DNA of 64,000 nt from JAIPEI01 sp964443135 (GCA_964443135.1 CAYUBQ010000005.1:1-64000), one strand, 5' to 3'; shown: positions 8,145 to 16,328, counted from the first letter of the stretch. Numbers and translations: made by a program. The notes: generated from the letters alone by a model not told the origin.

Positions 8145-8411
8145 TCATGGGAGGGTTCGGTCGTTTCCTCCTTCATCCGTCTCCCCGGAGACCGAAGCGC
8201 GGGCGAGCTCCATGAGCCGGTAGTCCGGCTGTATGTCCCTCCAGCCCAGGAGGTGGAGGCGGTTGGTCCACTCCCAGCAGTCCACGCAAGGGTCGGCCTC
8301 GAAAATCCGCGAGATATCCTTCAATACCCTGGGGACGCAGTGGGCGTCGATGCCCATGCCCAGGAGCCGGTTCACCATGGCGTTCCGGATGCTGCTCGAG
8401 CCTTCTTCCAT
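8145..8411 (-). CDS. Small conserved-looking protein, unknown function
   Basis: An 88-residue protein starting at the ATG whose first base is 8411, preceded by GGGAGAA. The frame stays open further upstream, but that part reads as antisense of the next gene and was rejected. The order of a Pro-x-Leu helix, a Cys pair in EADPCVDCWEWTN, LHLLGWRDI and a final DYRLMELARAS resembles short uncharacterised proteins common in sulfate-reducing bacteria, where the pattern LGWxDxxLDYxxxxLA recurs. That comparison is from memory. It is cytoplasmic with no signal peptide. Two terminator hairpins follow. Confidence 0.6.
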   Translation of the reverse strand: MEEGSSSIRNAMVNRLLGMGIDAHCVPRVLKDISRIFEADPCVDCWEWTNRLHLLGWRDIQPDYRLMELARASVSGETDEGGNDRTLP

Positions 8412-8650
8412 GCTTCTCCCGTCGAGGGCGGGCGGTGAAACGACGACCGTTCGCTTCGGGGCGGTCCTGGATTCCCGACCCCTTGGGCAGGGGAGGGCAC
8501 CCGTGTTCGAAGACGGACCCGCTTCGGGCCCGGACCGGGTCAGGGTTGTTCGGGGGGCCGAATGATCAGATCGGCCGGATGGCGGGAAATCTTGAATGGG
8601 GGAACGGATTGTTGCACTATGAGGTAAAAGCGGGTTGAGGCCGTTGGGGG

Positions 8651-9757
8651 TCAGTCCGCCTGGTTCCGCTTTTCCCCAAACACGTGGAGGTCCCCCAGGA
8701 ACTTGAGGGTCAGGACGTCGAAGACGATGGATCCCGCGGTCTCCAGGGCCTTCCGGAAGGGCGTGTTGCGGATGTACCTCCACCGCGGGTCGTCGGGGTT
8801 CCTCTCGGGCATGTTCAGGTTGTGGAGCACCGGGGCCTCGAGGTTCTCGAGATCGGGCGAGTGCACGCGGATCGAGGCCTCGCCTCCCGGGAGGATGTCG
8901 GTGAGGTAGTCGATGGCCACCTGGCCGTTGTCGAAGACGGCGGTCGTGGCCTTGCGGCCGGCCTCGAACTGGCCGATGGTCGCGTCCGGCACGGTCTCGG
9001 CCAGGTTCCATCCGGCCAGGACGAGATCTTCACCCATGCGGACCACGCTTCCCACCACCCCCTGGACCAGGTCCCCGAAGACCGCCTCCTTGAGCTTGGA
9101 GAAGAAGAAGCCCACCCGCTCGCCGAACCCCTGCGGTGCGGCCTCCCCGTCCGGCCGCCAGGCCCCGAAGCTCAGGGCGCTTCCCAGGTCCTGGAAGAAG
9201 TCCTTGATCGAGCCGACGAGACCCGGCTGCCGGCCCTCCTGGATCTGTCCGTTCTCGTCCCGGTAGTGGATCTTGGAGCCGAACAGGAGGTTGCCGAAGA
9301 AGTTCCTGACGTTGCCGAAGGCGTCCTTGATGTCCTTCCCCACCCGGCCCCAGAAGCTCTTCTGCCCGGCCGGATCGGCGTCGTAGCGCTTGTTCTCCAG
9401 GTCGTAGTGGTCGCCGCCGGGATTGCTCAGCAGCTGGTCGTCCTTGTACTTGGCCGCATCGCTCAGCAGGCCGGCGGGGCGCGTTGCGGGGGCCTGTTTC
9501 TCGTAGGCGCCGGCGGCGGACCGGGCCGTGGGGGGTGTGTCCTGGGCCTGGGTCGCCGCCCGGGAGCCGAACGCGATCCGGTCCAGGGGCGGGAGGGTGG
9601 GAAGGGAGTTCGCTTCGTTGGCCGGCGGGGTGCCGGTTTGATCCGCCGCTCCCAGGAGTTGGGAGCGGAAGCTTGCGCCCTCGGCCGAAGAGGACGGCTT
9701 TCCCGAGGGCGGGGCTTGGGCTCGGTTCAAGACGGATAAAGGGTCCCGAATGTCCAT
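8651..9757 (-). CDS. Unknown protein under a sigma-54 promoter, possibly exported
   Basis: A 368-residue protein of no recognised family. The first 100 residues are Pro/Ala/Ser-rich and probably disordered (GKPSSSAEGASFRSQLLG). The rest has amphipathic and aromatic helices with repeated Gly-Phe-Phe patterns (NVRNFFGNLLFG, SIKDFFQDLGSALSFG, GFFFSKLKEAVFGDLVQG). There is no Sec signal peptide. A disordered N-terminus is typical of substrates of flagellar or other type III export, and flagellar genes in this group often use sigma-54, so an exported surface or flagellar-associated protein is possible. It is transcribed from the sigma-54 site at 9801-9818, 44 bp upstream of the start. Confidence 0.7.
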   Translation of the reverse strand: MDIRDPLSVLNRAQAPPSGKPSSSAEGASFRSQLLGAADQTGTPPANEANSLPTLPPLDRIAFGSRAATQAQDTPPTARSAAGAYEKQAPATRPAGLLSDAAKYKDDQLLSNPGGDHYDLENKRYDADPAGQKSFWGRVGKDIKDAFGNVRNFFGNLLFGSKIHYRDENGQIQEGRQPGLVGSIKDFFQDLGSALSFGAWRPDGEAAPQGFGERVGFFFSKLKEAVFGDLVQGVVGSVVRMGEDLVLAGWNLAETVPDATIGQFEAGRKATTAVFDNGQVAIDYLTDILPGGEASIRVHSPDLENLEAPVLHNLNMPERNPDDPRWRYIRNTPFRKALETAGSIVFDVLTLKFLGDLHVFGEKRNQAD

Positions 9758-9800
9758 GGATCGATCCTTTGGTTCGGCATGTCGATGTCCCTCGAGTGCA

Positions 9801-9818
9801 TTGCAAGACTCCTGCCAA
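9801..9818 (-). promoter_or_regulatory. Sigma-54 (RpoN) -24/-12 promoter
   Basis: Read on the minus strand the site is TTGGCAGGAGTCTTGCAA. The GG of -24 and GC of -12 are separated by exactly 10 nt, and both flanks match the YTGGCAC-N5-TTGCW consensus closely. Transcription would begin near 9790 and reach the ATG at 9757. The sigma-54 activator encoded at 18977 is a candidate partner but no direct link is visible. Confidence 0.78.
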
Positions 9819-9846
9819 TTGCTGGGAGCGGGGAGGGGGGGGAATC

Positions 9847-9966
9847 ATGCAGGAAAATCGAGTGGTAAAACGGGCTCCCTTGGGGCGACGGGCGGTGGTG
9901 GGAACAAATTGCCGGGGATGCGGTCTTTTCCGCGCGCCGGAGCCGGATGAAAAACCATTGAGATGA
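9847..9966 (+). CDS. Possible 39-residue basic protein
   Basis: An ATG at 9847 follows GGGAGGGGGGGAATC, a good ribosome site. The short frame encodes a basic peptide with one CxxC (TNCRGCGLF). No family is recognised. It overlaps the divergent promoter area of the sigma-54-driven gene and is followed 83 bp later by the chalcone-isomerase-like gene, so it might instead be leader sequence. Confidence 0.3.
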   Translation: MQENRVVKRAPLGRRAVVGTNCRGCGLFRAPEPDEKPLR

Positions 9967-10049
9967 GGCCCTGCTTTGCCTTATCCTGTTCGGGTGAGGG
10001 TCGCCCGGAACGGGCAGATGGCCCGGAACCGAATCAGAGGAGAGAGACC

Positions 10050-10610
10050 GTGACCAGGTATTGGATGTCCCTGATGATCGTCTTGCTGCTGGCCTTGCCG
10101 GCCTCGACCATGGAGATCGGCGGCGCAATGCTGCCCGACACCCTCTCCGTGGAGGGCCGGGAGCTCGTCCTGAACGGGGCCGGGCTCCGGAAGAAGTTCT
10201 TCGTCAAGGTCTACGCCATGGGGCTTTATCTGACCGGGAAGACGCAGGATCCCGAGCGGATCATCCAGGCGGACGAGCCCATGGCCTCCCGGATGCACTT
10301 CATCTACGACGGGGTCTCGGCCGAGGACCTGGTGGACGCCTGGCAGGAGGGGTTCGAGAAGGCCGCCGGCGGCGACCTGGGAGACCTCCGGGAGCGGGTG
10401 AAGACCTTCAACGGGTACTTCACGGGCGAGGCCGCAGAGGGCGACGTGTACGAGTTCATCTACGTGCCCGGTGAAGGCGTCCGGACCGTCCTCGAGGGGA
10501 AGGCGGCCGGGACCATCCCGGGCCTCGACTTCAAGCGGGCCCTGTTCGCGATCTGGCTGGGGGAGAAGCCGGCCGACGCCGCGCTCAAGCAGGGCATGCT
10601 GGGCCGATAG
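10050..10610 (+). CDS. Chalcone-isomerase-like periplasmic protein
   Basis: A 186-residue protein starting at GTG 10050 behind GAGGAGAGA. The N-terminus is a signal peptide (WMSLMIVLLLALPAST). The mature part matches bacterial chalcone-isomerase-like (CHASE/CHI-like) proteins: LVLNGAGLRKKFFVKVYAMGLYL near the start, then a mid-region KTFNGYF and the closing KRALFAIWLGEKPAD. In plants and fungi this fold includes isomerases and fatty-acid-binding proteins; most bacterial members lack the isomerase residues, and ligand binding is a guess. It is followed 9 bp later by the exported isoaspartate methyltransferase and probably shares its operon. Confidence 0.8.
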   Translation: MTRYWMSLMIVLLLALPASTMEIGGAMLPDTLSVEGRELVLNGAGLRKKFFVKVYAMGLYLTGKTQDPERIIQADEPMASRMHFIYDGVSAEDLVDAWQEGFEKAAGGDLGDLRERVKTFNGYFTGEAAEGDVYEFIYVPGEGVRTVLEGKAAGTIPGLDFKRALFAIWLGEKPADAALKQGMLGR

Positions 10611-10619
10611 CAGGATGCC

Positions 10620-11387
10620 ATGAGCCGTTGGTGGGAACATGCGGGAGGGAAAGCGGCGTGGCCGGCGGCGGTTCTCTGCCTGGTCCTCCTGGCGTTCTTA
10701 TGCGTGACGGTTGTCGGGGCCTCGGATGTGGAGGAGCGGTTCCGCCGGCTCCGGCAGGAGATGGTGCGGGAGCAGATTGCAGAGCCGCCGGACTACCGGG
10801 ACCCGGTGGAGGATCCCGAGGTGCTGGAGGCCATGCGCCGGGTGCGGCGCCATTTGTTCGTGAAGCCCTCGGACCGGAGCCGGGCCTACGACGACCACCC
10901 CATCCCCATCGGCTACGGCCAGACCATCTCCCAGCCCTACATCGTGGCCCTGATGACGGAGATGCTCCAGGTGGAGCCGGGCCACCGGGTCCTGGAGGTG
11001 GGGACCGGTTCCGGGTACCAGGCGGCCGTGCTCGCGCATCTGGTGGACGAGGTCTACACCGTGGAGATCGTGCGGGCTCTGAGCGAGGCCGCGGCGGAGC
11101 GGCTCGACCGGCTGGGGTACGACAACGTCCATGTGGAGACCGCGGACGGCTACCACGGATGGGCCGAGCACGCCCCCTACGACCGGATCATCGTCACCGC
11201 GGCGGCGAGCCTGGTTCCCCCGCCCCTCATCCGCCAGCTCGAGCCCGGCGGGCGCATCTGCATCCCCGTGGGAGGGCAGTACGCGGTCCAGTACCTCACC
11301 CTGGTGGAGAAGGCCGAGGACGGCCGCATCACCATGCGGAAGGAGCTGCCGGTCCGGTTCGTCCCCCTCACCCGCAGGCCCCGGTAG
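10620..11387 (+). CDS. pcm: Protein-L-isoaspartate O-methyltransferase, exported form
   Basis: Methylates isoaspartyl residues of damaged proteins with S-adenosylmethionine to start repair. The 255-residue protein has the family signature HPIPIGYGQTISQPYIVALM, SAM motif I RVLEVGTGSGYQAAVLA and the closing GGRICIPVG. It also has an N-terminal hydrophobic stretch (AWPAAVLCLVLLAFLCVTVVGA) absent from the standard cytoplasmic enzyme, so the enzyme may be membrane-anchored or periplasmic. SAM is not normally present in the periplasm, which makes this odd. Exported members have been noted in other Proteobacteria. It is tightly linked to the genes on either side (9-bp gaps). Confidence 0.9.
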   Translation: MSRWWEHAGGKAAWPAAVLCLVLLAFLCVTVVGASDVEERFRRLRQEMVREQIAEPPDYRDPVEDPEVLEAMRRVRRHLFVKPSDRSRAYDDHPIPIGYGQTISQPYIVALMTEMLQVEPGHRVLEVGTGSGYQAAVLAHLVDEVYTVEIVRALSEAAAERLDRLGYDNVHVETADGYHGWAEHAPYDRIIVTAAASLVPPPLIRQLEPGGRICIPVGGQYAVQYLTLVEKAEDGRITMRKELPVRFVPLTRRPR

Positions 11388-11396
11388 GCGCCTTCC

Positions 11397-13859
11397 ATGG
11401 ACCCCGCCCCTTCCCCGGAGCCCGGAGCGCGACACGCCTTCCTGCTCTTCGCGGCATCGGCCTCGGTGCTCGCGCACCAGATCCTCCTCATGCGCGTGCT
11501 CTCCTTTGCCCTCTGGCACCATTTCGCCTCCATGGTGATCAGCATGGCGCTCCTGGGGTTCGGGGCGGCGGGGTCGTTTCTCTTTCTGGCCCAGGAGCGC
11601 GTCCGACGGGACCCGGACGGGTTCCTGGCCGCGCTCGCCGCCGGAGCGGCCCTGGCCTTTCCCGCGTCTCTGCTCCTGTTCCGGGCGTCGGGTCTGGATC
11701 CCCTGCAGCTCGTATGGCGTCCGGGGGAGTGGCTGAGCATGACCTGGGCCTACCTGGCCCTCTCCCTTCCGTTCCTGCTCGCCGGGGGGATCACGGGAAC
11801 CGTCCTCAGCCTGGCCGGCGAACGGACGCCGCGCATGTACGCCGCGGACCTGGGAGGCGCGGGCGCCGGGGTCCTGGCCGTGGTCCCGGCCCTCTACCTG
11901 GCCCCCCCGTGGGGCCTGATTCCGGTGCTGGGCGGGGTCCTGCTCCTGGCGGCCCTGCCGTGCGCGCGGGCCGCGGGGGTTCCGGTCCGGGCGTTCACGG
12001 CTCTGGGCCTCTCGGGGGTCCTCCTCCTGGTCGGCGCGTGGGGCGTCTCCCTCGAGCCCAGGATCCACGAGAGCAAGGGGCTCGCCCAGGCCCTCACCTT
12101 CCCTGACGCCCGCATCGAGGCCGAGCGCGTGGGCCCCCTGGGGTTGGTCCACGTGGTGGCCAGCCGCTACTTCCATCACGTGCCCGGGCTCAGCCTCCGG
12201 TACGGGGCGGTCACCGAGGCCCCGCTCCCGGAGCAGCGGGGGCTGTTCCTGGACGGCTCCGGTCCCGGAAGCATCACCCGCTACACGGGAGGGCGGGAGG
12301 AGACCCTCCACCTGGACTACACCACCCGGGCGCTGCCCTTCCACGTGCGCCGACCGCAGCGGGTCCTGGCGGTGGGTGCAGGGGGCGGCAGCGACGTGCT
12401 CCTGGCGCTCCACCACGGAGTCCCGGAGATCGACGCCCTGGAGGCGAACCCCCAAGTGGCCTCCCTGATGACCGGGCCCATGGCGGACTACGCCGGGCGG
12501 CTGTTCGAGCGTTCCGGCGTGCGGCTGATCGTGGAGGAGGCCCGGCGATACCTCCAGGCCTCGGATGAACCATACGACCTGATCCAGCTCTCCCCGGCGG
12601 GCTCGTTCGGCGCGGCGTCCGAGGGGCTCCACGCGGCGGCCGAGGCGTACCTCTTCACGGTCGAGGCCTTCGAGGCCGGCCTGGAGCGGCTGCGCGAGGG
12701 CGGGATGCTCGCGGTCACCTGCTACCTCAAGGTTCCGCCCCGGGACTCCCTCCGGGTCCTCGCCACCGCCCTGGAGGCGCTCCGGCGCTCGGGCGCAGCC
12801 CGGCCCGGGCGCAACGTCCTCTTCATCCGGAGCTGGAACACGGCCACGGTGGTGGCCTCGAAGGTTCCCTTCACCCCTCTCGAGGCGGCCGCGGCCGCGG
12901 CCTTCTGCGGCGAGCGGAGCTTCGACACCGTCCTCTACCCGGGCATGCCGCCGGACCGGGCCAACCGCTACGACATCCAGCCCCGCCCCTGGTTCCACGA
13001 GGGGGCGGCGGCCCTCGCCGGGCCGGACCCGGAAGCGTTCCTGGAGGCCTACCTCTACGACGTGGCCCCGCGGACCGACGACCGGCCCTACTTCTCCCGG
13101 TACCTCCGATGGGACCGGGCGGGGGAGCTGTTCGGCCATCTTCGCCGGGAGTGGCTCCCCCGGATCGAGTCGGGCTACGTCTTCCTCCTGGCCACGCTGG
13201 TCCAGGCGGGCGCGGCCGGGGCCGCCTTGATCCTCCTGCCCCTACTTTTCCTGAGGAGGGCCGGCCCGAGGGAAGCCGGCGGCGGGCCGCTCCGGGGTCC
13301 GAGCAGCTTCCGGGTCCTGCTCTACTTCGTGTTTCCCGGGTTCGGGTTCATGTTCTTCGAGATGGCGCTCATCCCCAAGTTCACGCTCCTCCTCGCCCAC
13401 CCGGTGTACGCGGCGGCCGTGGTCCTGGGGACGGTCCTGATGTTCGCCGGCCTGGGGAGCCTCGCGCTTCCCCGCCTGGGGAACCGGGGCGCCCGGATCC
13501 TCTGGATCGGGGGGATCGGCCTGGGCCTCTGGCTGGGGCTCATGGCCGGGGTCGGGGACCGGCTGATCCAGACGGCGCTCGCCTGGTCCGGCCCGGCCCG
13601 CCTGGCCGCGGTCGTGGGATGCCTGGCCGTCCCCGCCTTCCTCCTGGGGTGGCCCTTCCCCCAAGGGCTCCGGGAGGTCTCCCTGTCCCGGCCGAGGCTC
13701 GCGCCGTGGGCCTGGGGGGTGAACGGGTGCGCGTCGGTGATGGGCGCGGTGCTGGGGAAGATCCTGGCCATGGACCTGGGGTTTCAGGCGGTCATGGCTG
13801 CGGCCTGGGGGCTCTACCTCCTCGCCGCCTGGTCCTTTCCCGGACCCAAGGAGGAATAA
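11397..13859 (+). CDS. Polytopic membrane protein with spermidine-synthase-like domain
   Basis: An 820-residue protein. Residues 12-215 form an N-terminal bundle of about six membrane helices. Residues about 245-590 are a spermidine-synthase-like Rossmann domain with a SAM-type glycine loop (VLAVGAGGGSDVLLAL, 323-338) and the acidic Glu349. Residues about 605-815 form a second membrane bundle. The layout matches the membrane-fused aminopropyltransferase-like family of anaerobes, whose reaction is unproven. It starts 9 bp after pcm. A SAM-binding neighbour of pcm at the membrane is suggestive but no pathway can be claimed. Confidence 0.75.
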   Translation: MDPAPSPEPGARHAFLLFAASASVLAHQILLMRVLSFALWHHFASMVISMALLGFGAAGSFLFLAQERVRRDPDGFLAALAAGAALAFPASLLLFRASGLDPLQLVWRPGEWLSMTWAYLALSLPFLLAGGITGTVLSLAGERTPRMYAADLGGAGAGVLAVVPALYLAPPWGLIPVLGGVLLLAALPCARAAGVPVRAFTALGLSGVLLLVGAWGVSLEPRIHESKGLAQALTFPDARIEAERVGPLGLVHVVASRYFHHVPGLSLRYGAVTEAPLPEQRGLFLDGSGPGSITRYTGGREETLHLDYTTRALPFHVRRPQRVLAVGAGGGSDVLLALHHGVPEIDALEANPQVASLMTGPMADYAGRLFERSGVRLIVEEARRYLQASDEPYDLIQLSPAGSFGAASEGLHAAAEAYLFTVEAFEAGLERLREGGMLAVTCYLKVPPRDSLRVLATALEALRRSGAARPGRNVLFIRSWNTATVVASKVPFTPLEAAAAAAFCGERSFDTVLYPGMPPDRANRYDIQPRPWFHEGAAALAGPDPEAFLEAYLYDVAPRTDDRPYFSRYLRWDRAGELFGHLRREWLPRIESGYVFLLATLVQAGAAGAALILLPLLFLRRAGPREAGGGPLRGPSSFRVLLYFVFPGFGFMFFEMALIPKFTLLLAHPVYAAAVVLGTVLMFAGLGSLALPRLGNRGARILWIGGIGLGLWLGLMAGVGDRLIQTALAWSGPARLAAVVGCLAVPAFLLGWPFPQGLREVSLSRPRLAPWAWGVNGCASVMGAVLGKILAMDLGFQAVMAAAWGLYLLAAWSFPGPKEE

Positions 13860-13922
13860 GGCCCCGGTTTTGATTCCCCATCGGGGGTCGTTCTGGTATG
13901 TAGACGTTCGAGGTAGGGGATC

Positions 13923-14633
13923 ATGAACCAAACCAGCGAGCCCGGAAAGCCCCCGGTCTACTCAGGCGCGTTCATCGTGCTGGTGGCCGTCTTCGTGGCC
14001 TGCCTGATCGCAGCCAACATCACGGCCGTGAAGCTCGTCTCCCTGGCCGGGCTCGTCCTGCCGGCCGCCATCGTGGTCTTTCCGGTCAGCTACATCGTGG
14101 GGGACGTGCTGACCGAGGTCTACGGCTACGACCGGGCCCGGAAGGTGATCTGGCTGGGGTTTCTCGCCAACCTGCTGGTGGTCTGCGCGGTGTGGCTGGG
14201 GCAGATCCTTCCGGCTGCCCCCTTCTGGGACGGGCAGGCGGCCTACGAGCGCATCCTGGGGTACGCCCCCCGGATCCTTCTCGCCTCCTTCCTGGCCTAC
14301 CTGGTGGGGGAGTTCGCCAACGCCTACGTCCTGGCGCGGATGAAGATCGCCACCCGGGGGCGGTGGCTCTGGACGCGGACCATCGGGTCCACCCTGGTGG
14401 GGCAGGGGCTGGACTCCCTGGTGTTCATGACCGCGGCCTTTGCCGGGACCATCCCGGTCGAGGCCCTGTTCGCGGCCGTGGCGGTCCAGTGGCTCGCCAA
14501 GTCGGCCTACGAGGCGGCGGCCACACCCCTCACCTACCTGGTGGTGGGGCATCTCAAGCGGCGGGAAGGCCTGGACGTCTACGACCGCAACACGCGGTTC
14601 AACCCGCTCCTGGTCTCCAGGCAGCGTTTCTGA
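13923..14633 (+). CDS. yhhQ: Queuosine precursor transporter, YhhQ/VUT family
   Basis: Imports queuosine precursors (preQ0/preQ1) used to modify tRNA wobble positions. The 236-residue protein has about six membrane helices and the family signatures AANITAVKLVSLAG, SYIVGDVLTEVYGYDRARKVIW and WTRTIGSTLVGQGLDSLVF. A short hairpin (CCCC-ATC-GGGG) and a TGgTATGTA extended -10-like sequence lie in the 63-bp gap upstream. I looked there for a preQ1 riboswitch and saw none. The geranylgeranyl reductase gene follows after 13 bp. Confidence 0.9.
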   Translation: MNQTSEPGKPPVYSGAFIVLVAVFVACLIAANITAVKLVSLAGLVLPAAIVVFPVSYIVGDVLTEVYGYDRARKVIWLGFLANLLVVCAVWLGQILPAAPFWDGQAAYERILGYAPRILLASFLAYLVGEFANAYVLARMKIATRGRWLWTRTIGSTLVGQGLDSLVFMTAAFAGTIPVEALFAAVAVQWLAKSAYEAAATPLTYLVVGHLKRREGLDVYDRNTRFNPLLVSRQRF

Positions 14634-14646
14634 TCGGGAGGGCTCC

Positions 14647-15864
14647 ATGGGCGATCGGGGGACGGCTCCCCGGTTCGGAGACGAAGCGGTCCCGGGTCGA
14701 TACGACGTCGCCGTGATCGGCGGCGGGCCCTCCGGAGCGGCGGCCGGCCTGCTCCTGGCGCGGGAGGGCGTCCGGGTGGGGCTCTTCGAGAAGGAGCCCG
14801 TCCCGCGATACAAGCCGTGCGGGGGCGGGGTGACCGCCCGGGCCTTGGAGATCCTCCCCCCCGAGGCGGCCGGAACCATCGAGCGGACCTGCCGGAGGGT
14901 CTCGCTGAACCTGGGTCCGGAGCGGCTCCGGTTTGCGGTGCAGAGGCGCGAGGACCTGCTGGGCACGGTGATGCGCGACCGCTTCGACACGGCGCTCCTC
15001 GCGGCGGCCCGGGAGGCCGGCGCCGGGGTCCACACGGCCTGCCGGGTGACCGGGATTCGATCCGGGGGCGGGCGCGTTCGCCTGGAGACGAGCCGCGGCC
15101 GGACCGCCTGCCGGTTCGTGGTGGCCGCGGACGGGGCCCTCGGCAGGACCGCCGGTCTGGCCGGCTGGCCGGAGACCCGCAGGCTCGCGCTGGCCGTGGA
15201 GCTGGAGCTGGCGGCGGACGGGGGAGACCCGCACGGGCTGGGGGATGGTGCCCGGTTCGACTTCGGGTGCGTTCCGGGCGGCTACGGCTGGGTTTTCCCC
15301 AAGCGGGACCACCTCTCCGTGGGCGTGGGCGTCTTTCGAAGGAACGGGACCGCCCGGCTCGGGGGGAGCCTCCGGGACTACCTGACGCAGCTCGGCCTCG
15401 AAGGGGGCCGCGAGATCCGGCGCCGGGGGGGCACGATCCCGATCTCCCCGCGGAGGGACGGGTTCGTGCGGAACCGGGTTCTTCTGGCCGGGGACGCGGC
15501 CGGCCTGGCCGATCCCCTGACCGGAGAGGGGATCTACGGCGCGCTCACGAGCGGCTTCCTGGCGGCCGAGTCCCTGTTGGCGGGGGGACTCGAGGAACGG
15601 TCCGTGCGGGAGGCCTACGAGGCGGGGCTTCGGAACCGACTCCTGGGGGAGCTTTCCCTGGGCCGCAGGCTCGCCGGGTTCTTCTACGGCTGGCCGCGGG
15701 TGCGGAACGGGCTGTTCTCCCTCTGCGGTCAGCCCCTCTCCGAGGCCGTGGCCCTGGTGGTCCTGGGCCGGAAGGGGTACGGGGAGCTTTTGGGGGACCC
15801 TGGAAACTACCTCCGGCTCTTGAGAAGACGACAACAATCGGGGGTGGCCCATGAGATCGATTAG
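14647..15864 (+). CDS. FAD-dependent geranylgeranyl-reductase family oxidoreductase
   Basis: A 405-residue flavoprotein. The FAD-binding loop is VIGGGPSGAAAGLLLAREG near residue 20, the family mark PRYKPCGGGVTARA follows, and the second FAD motif is LLAGDAAGLADPLTGEGIYGAL near residue 285. Members reduce isoprenoid double bonds of quinones, archaeal-type lipids or chlorophyll side chains, or act as generic FAD reductases. In anaerobic bacteria a role in menaquinone or lipid side-chain saturation is often proposed. The start at 14647 is preferred because the frame upstream is antisense-like and a GGGAGG site precedes this ATG. It overlaps the following caspase-like remnant by 14 bp. Confidence 0.85.
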   Translation: MGDRGTAPRFGDEAVPGRYDVAVIGGGPSGAAAGLLLAREGVRVGLFEKEPVPRYKPCGGGVTARALEILPPEAAGTIERTCRRVSLNLGPERLRFAVQRREDLLGTVMRDRFDTALLAAAREAGAGVHTACRVTGIRSGGGRVRLETSRGRTACRFVVAADGALGRTAGLAGWPETRRLALAVELELAADGGDPHGLGDGARFDFGCVPGGYGWVFPKRDHLSVGVGVFRRNGTARLGGSLRDYLTQLGLEGGREIRRRGGTIPISPRRDGFVRNRVLLAGDAAGLADPLTGEGIYGALTSGFLAAESLLAGGLEERSVREAYEAGLRNRLLGELSLGRRLAGFFYGWPRVRNGLFSLCGQPLSEAVALVVLGRKGYGELLGDPGNYLRLLRRRQQSGVAHEID

Positions 15865-16069
15865 CGGGAAGAAGCGGTTCGAAATCGGGAGGACCGGACT
15901 GGTTGCGGCCGGAGGCTCAGCGGGCGAAGCGGACGCGGACGGGATCGTCACGGTGAGCGAGCTGTTCGGGTACCTCTCCCGGAAGGTGCCCGAGGCGTCG
16001 GGCCAGGACCAGCACCCCGTGCGAAAGGGAGAGACCCGGGGCGAGCTGGTCATCGGCCGCATCCGGTGA
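15851..16069 (+). pseudogene. C-terminal remnant of a caspase-like (peptidase C14) protein
   Basis: The second half of this 72-codon frame (EADADGIVTVSELFGYLSRK, then QHPVRKGETRGELVIGRI) resembles the extreme C-terminus of bacterial caspase-family proteins, where an acidic GDGIVT loop precedes a helix and a QxPVxKG segment. The catalytic His and Cys region is absent. The usual ADADGDGIVT loop is shortened to ADADGIVT. No ribosome site precedes the start, which lies inside the geranylgeranyl reductase gene. It is therefore read as a gene fragment left behind after deletion. The family match is from remembered patterns, not a search. Confidence 0.55.
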
Positions 16070-16100
16070 TCGAGGCCCGGGATTGCGCCGCAGCATGGAA

Positions 16101-16135
16101 ACAAAAAAGGCGAGGGAGGCATCGCCTCCCTCGCC
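16101..16135 (-). terminator. Strong intrinsic terminator for the 27-residue membrane protein
   Basis: GGCGAGGGAGGC (16109-16120), a 3-nt ATC loop and GCCTCCCTCGCC (16124-16135) form a perfect 12-bp stem. On the minus strand it is followed by TTTTTT. It lies 37 bp beyond the stop codon at 16172. Confidence 0.9.
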
Positions 16136-16171
16136 GGATTCCCGTCTTCGATTGTCAGTGGGTTCCGTTCG

Positions 16172-16255
16172 TTACTTTTTCCCGCAGGCGTACCCGATCC
16201 CCAGGAGAAAGCTCAGGGCGAACAGGAGCCCCAGCCCCAGAGAGACGAATTCCAT
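16172..16255 (-). CDS. 27-residue single-pass membrane protein
   Basis: A short leftward gene with every sign of expression: AAAAGGAGGAC ribosome site 8 nt before the ATG, a promoter-like pair upstream (16301-16328) and a perfect terminator downstream. The peptide is MEFVSLGLGLLFALSF followed by LLGIGYACGKK. It has one membrane helix of about 20 residues, an acidic residue near the start, one Cys and a Lys-Lys end, so the C-terminus is probably cytoplasmic. Such peptides are often subunits of oxidases, transporters or sensor complexes. No specific family is recognised, and no large membrane partner adjoins it. Confidence 0.75.
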   Translation of the reverse strand: MEFVSLGLGLLFALSFLLGIGYACGKK

Positions 16256-16300
16256 TCGAGCGTGTCCTCCTTTTGCCGGCAGATATCCCGCCATCGGCAC

Positions 16301-16328
16301 AATGTAAGGAGGCCTTGAGAGAAATCAA
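16301..16328 (-). promoter_or_regulatory. Possible sigma-70 promoter for the 27-residue protein
   Basis: Minus-strand TTGATT (16323-16328) and TACATT (16301-16306) are 16 bp apart. This would give a leader of about 40 nt to the start at 16255. Confidence 0.5.

Noticed and set aside
8412..9011. N-terminal extension of the 88-residue gene at 8145
   Set aside because: The extension is the out-of-phase reading of the neighbouring 368-residue gene and has no ribosome site; the inner ATG has one.
10698..13139. A long leftward open frame opposite pcm and the spermidine-synthase-like gene
   Set aside because: Low-complexity composition typical of antisense frames; the rightward genes have clear families and ribosome sites.
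13860..13922. preQ1 riboswitch ahead of the queuosine-precursor transporter
   Set aside because: The 63-bp gap has only a short CCCC/GGGG hairpin and lacks the preQ1 aptamer sequence.
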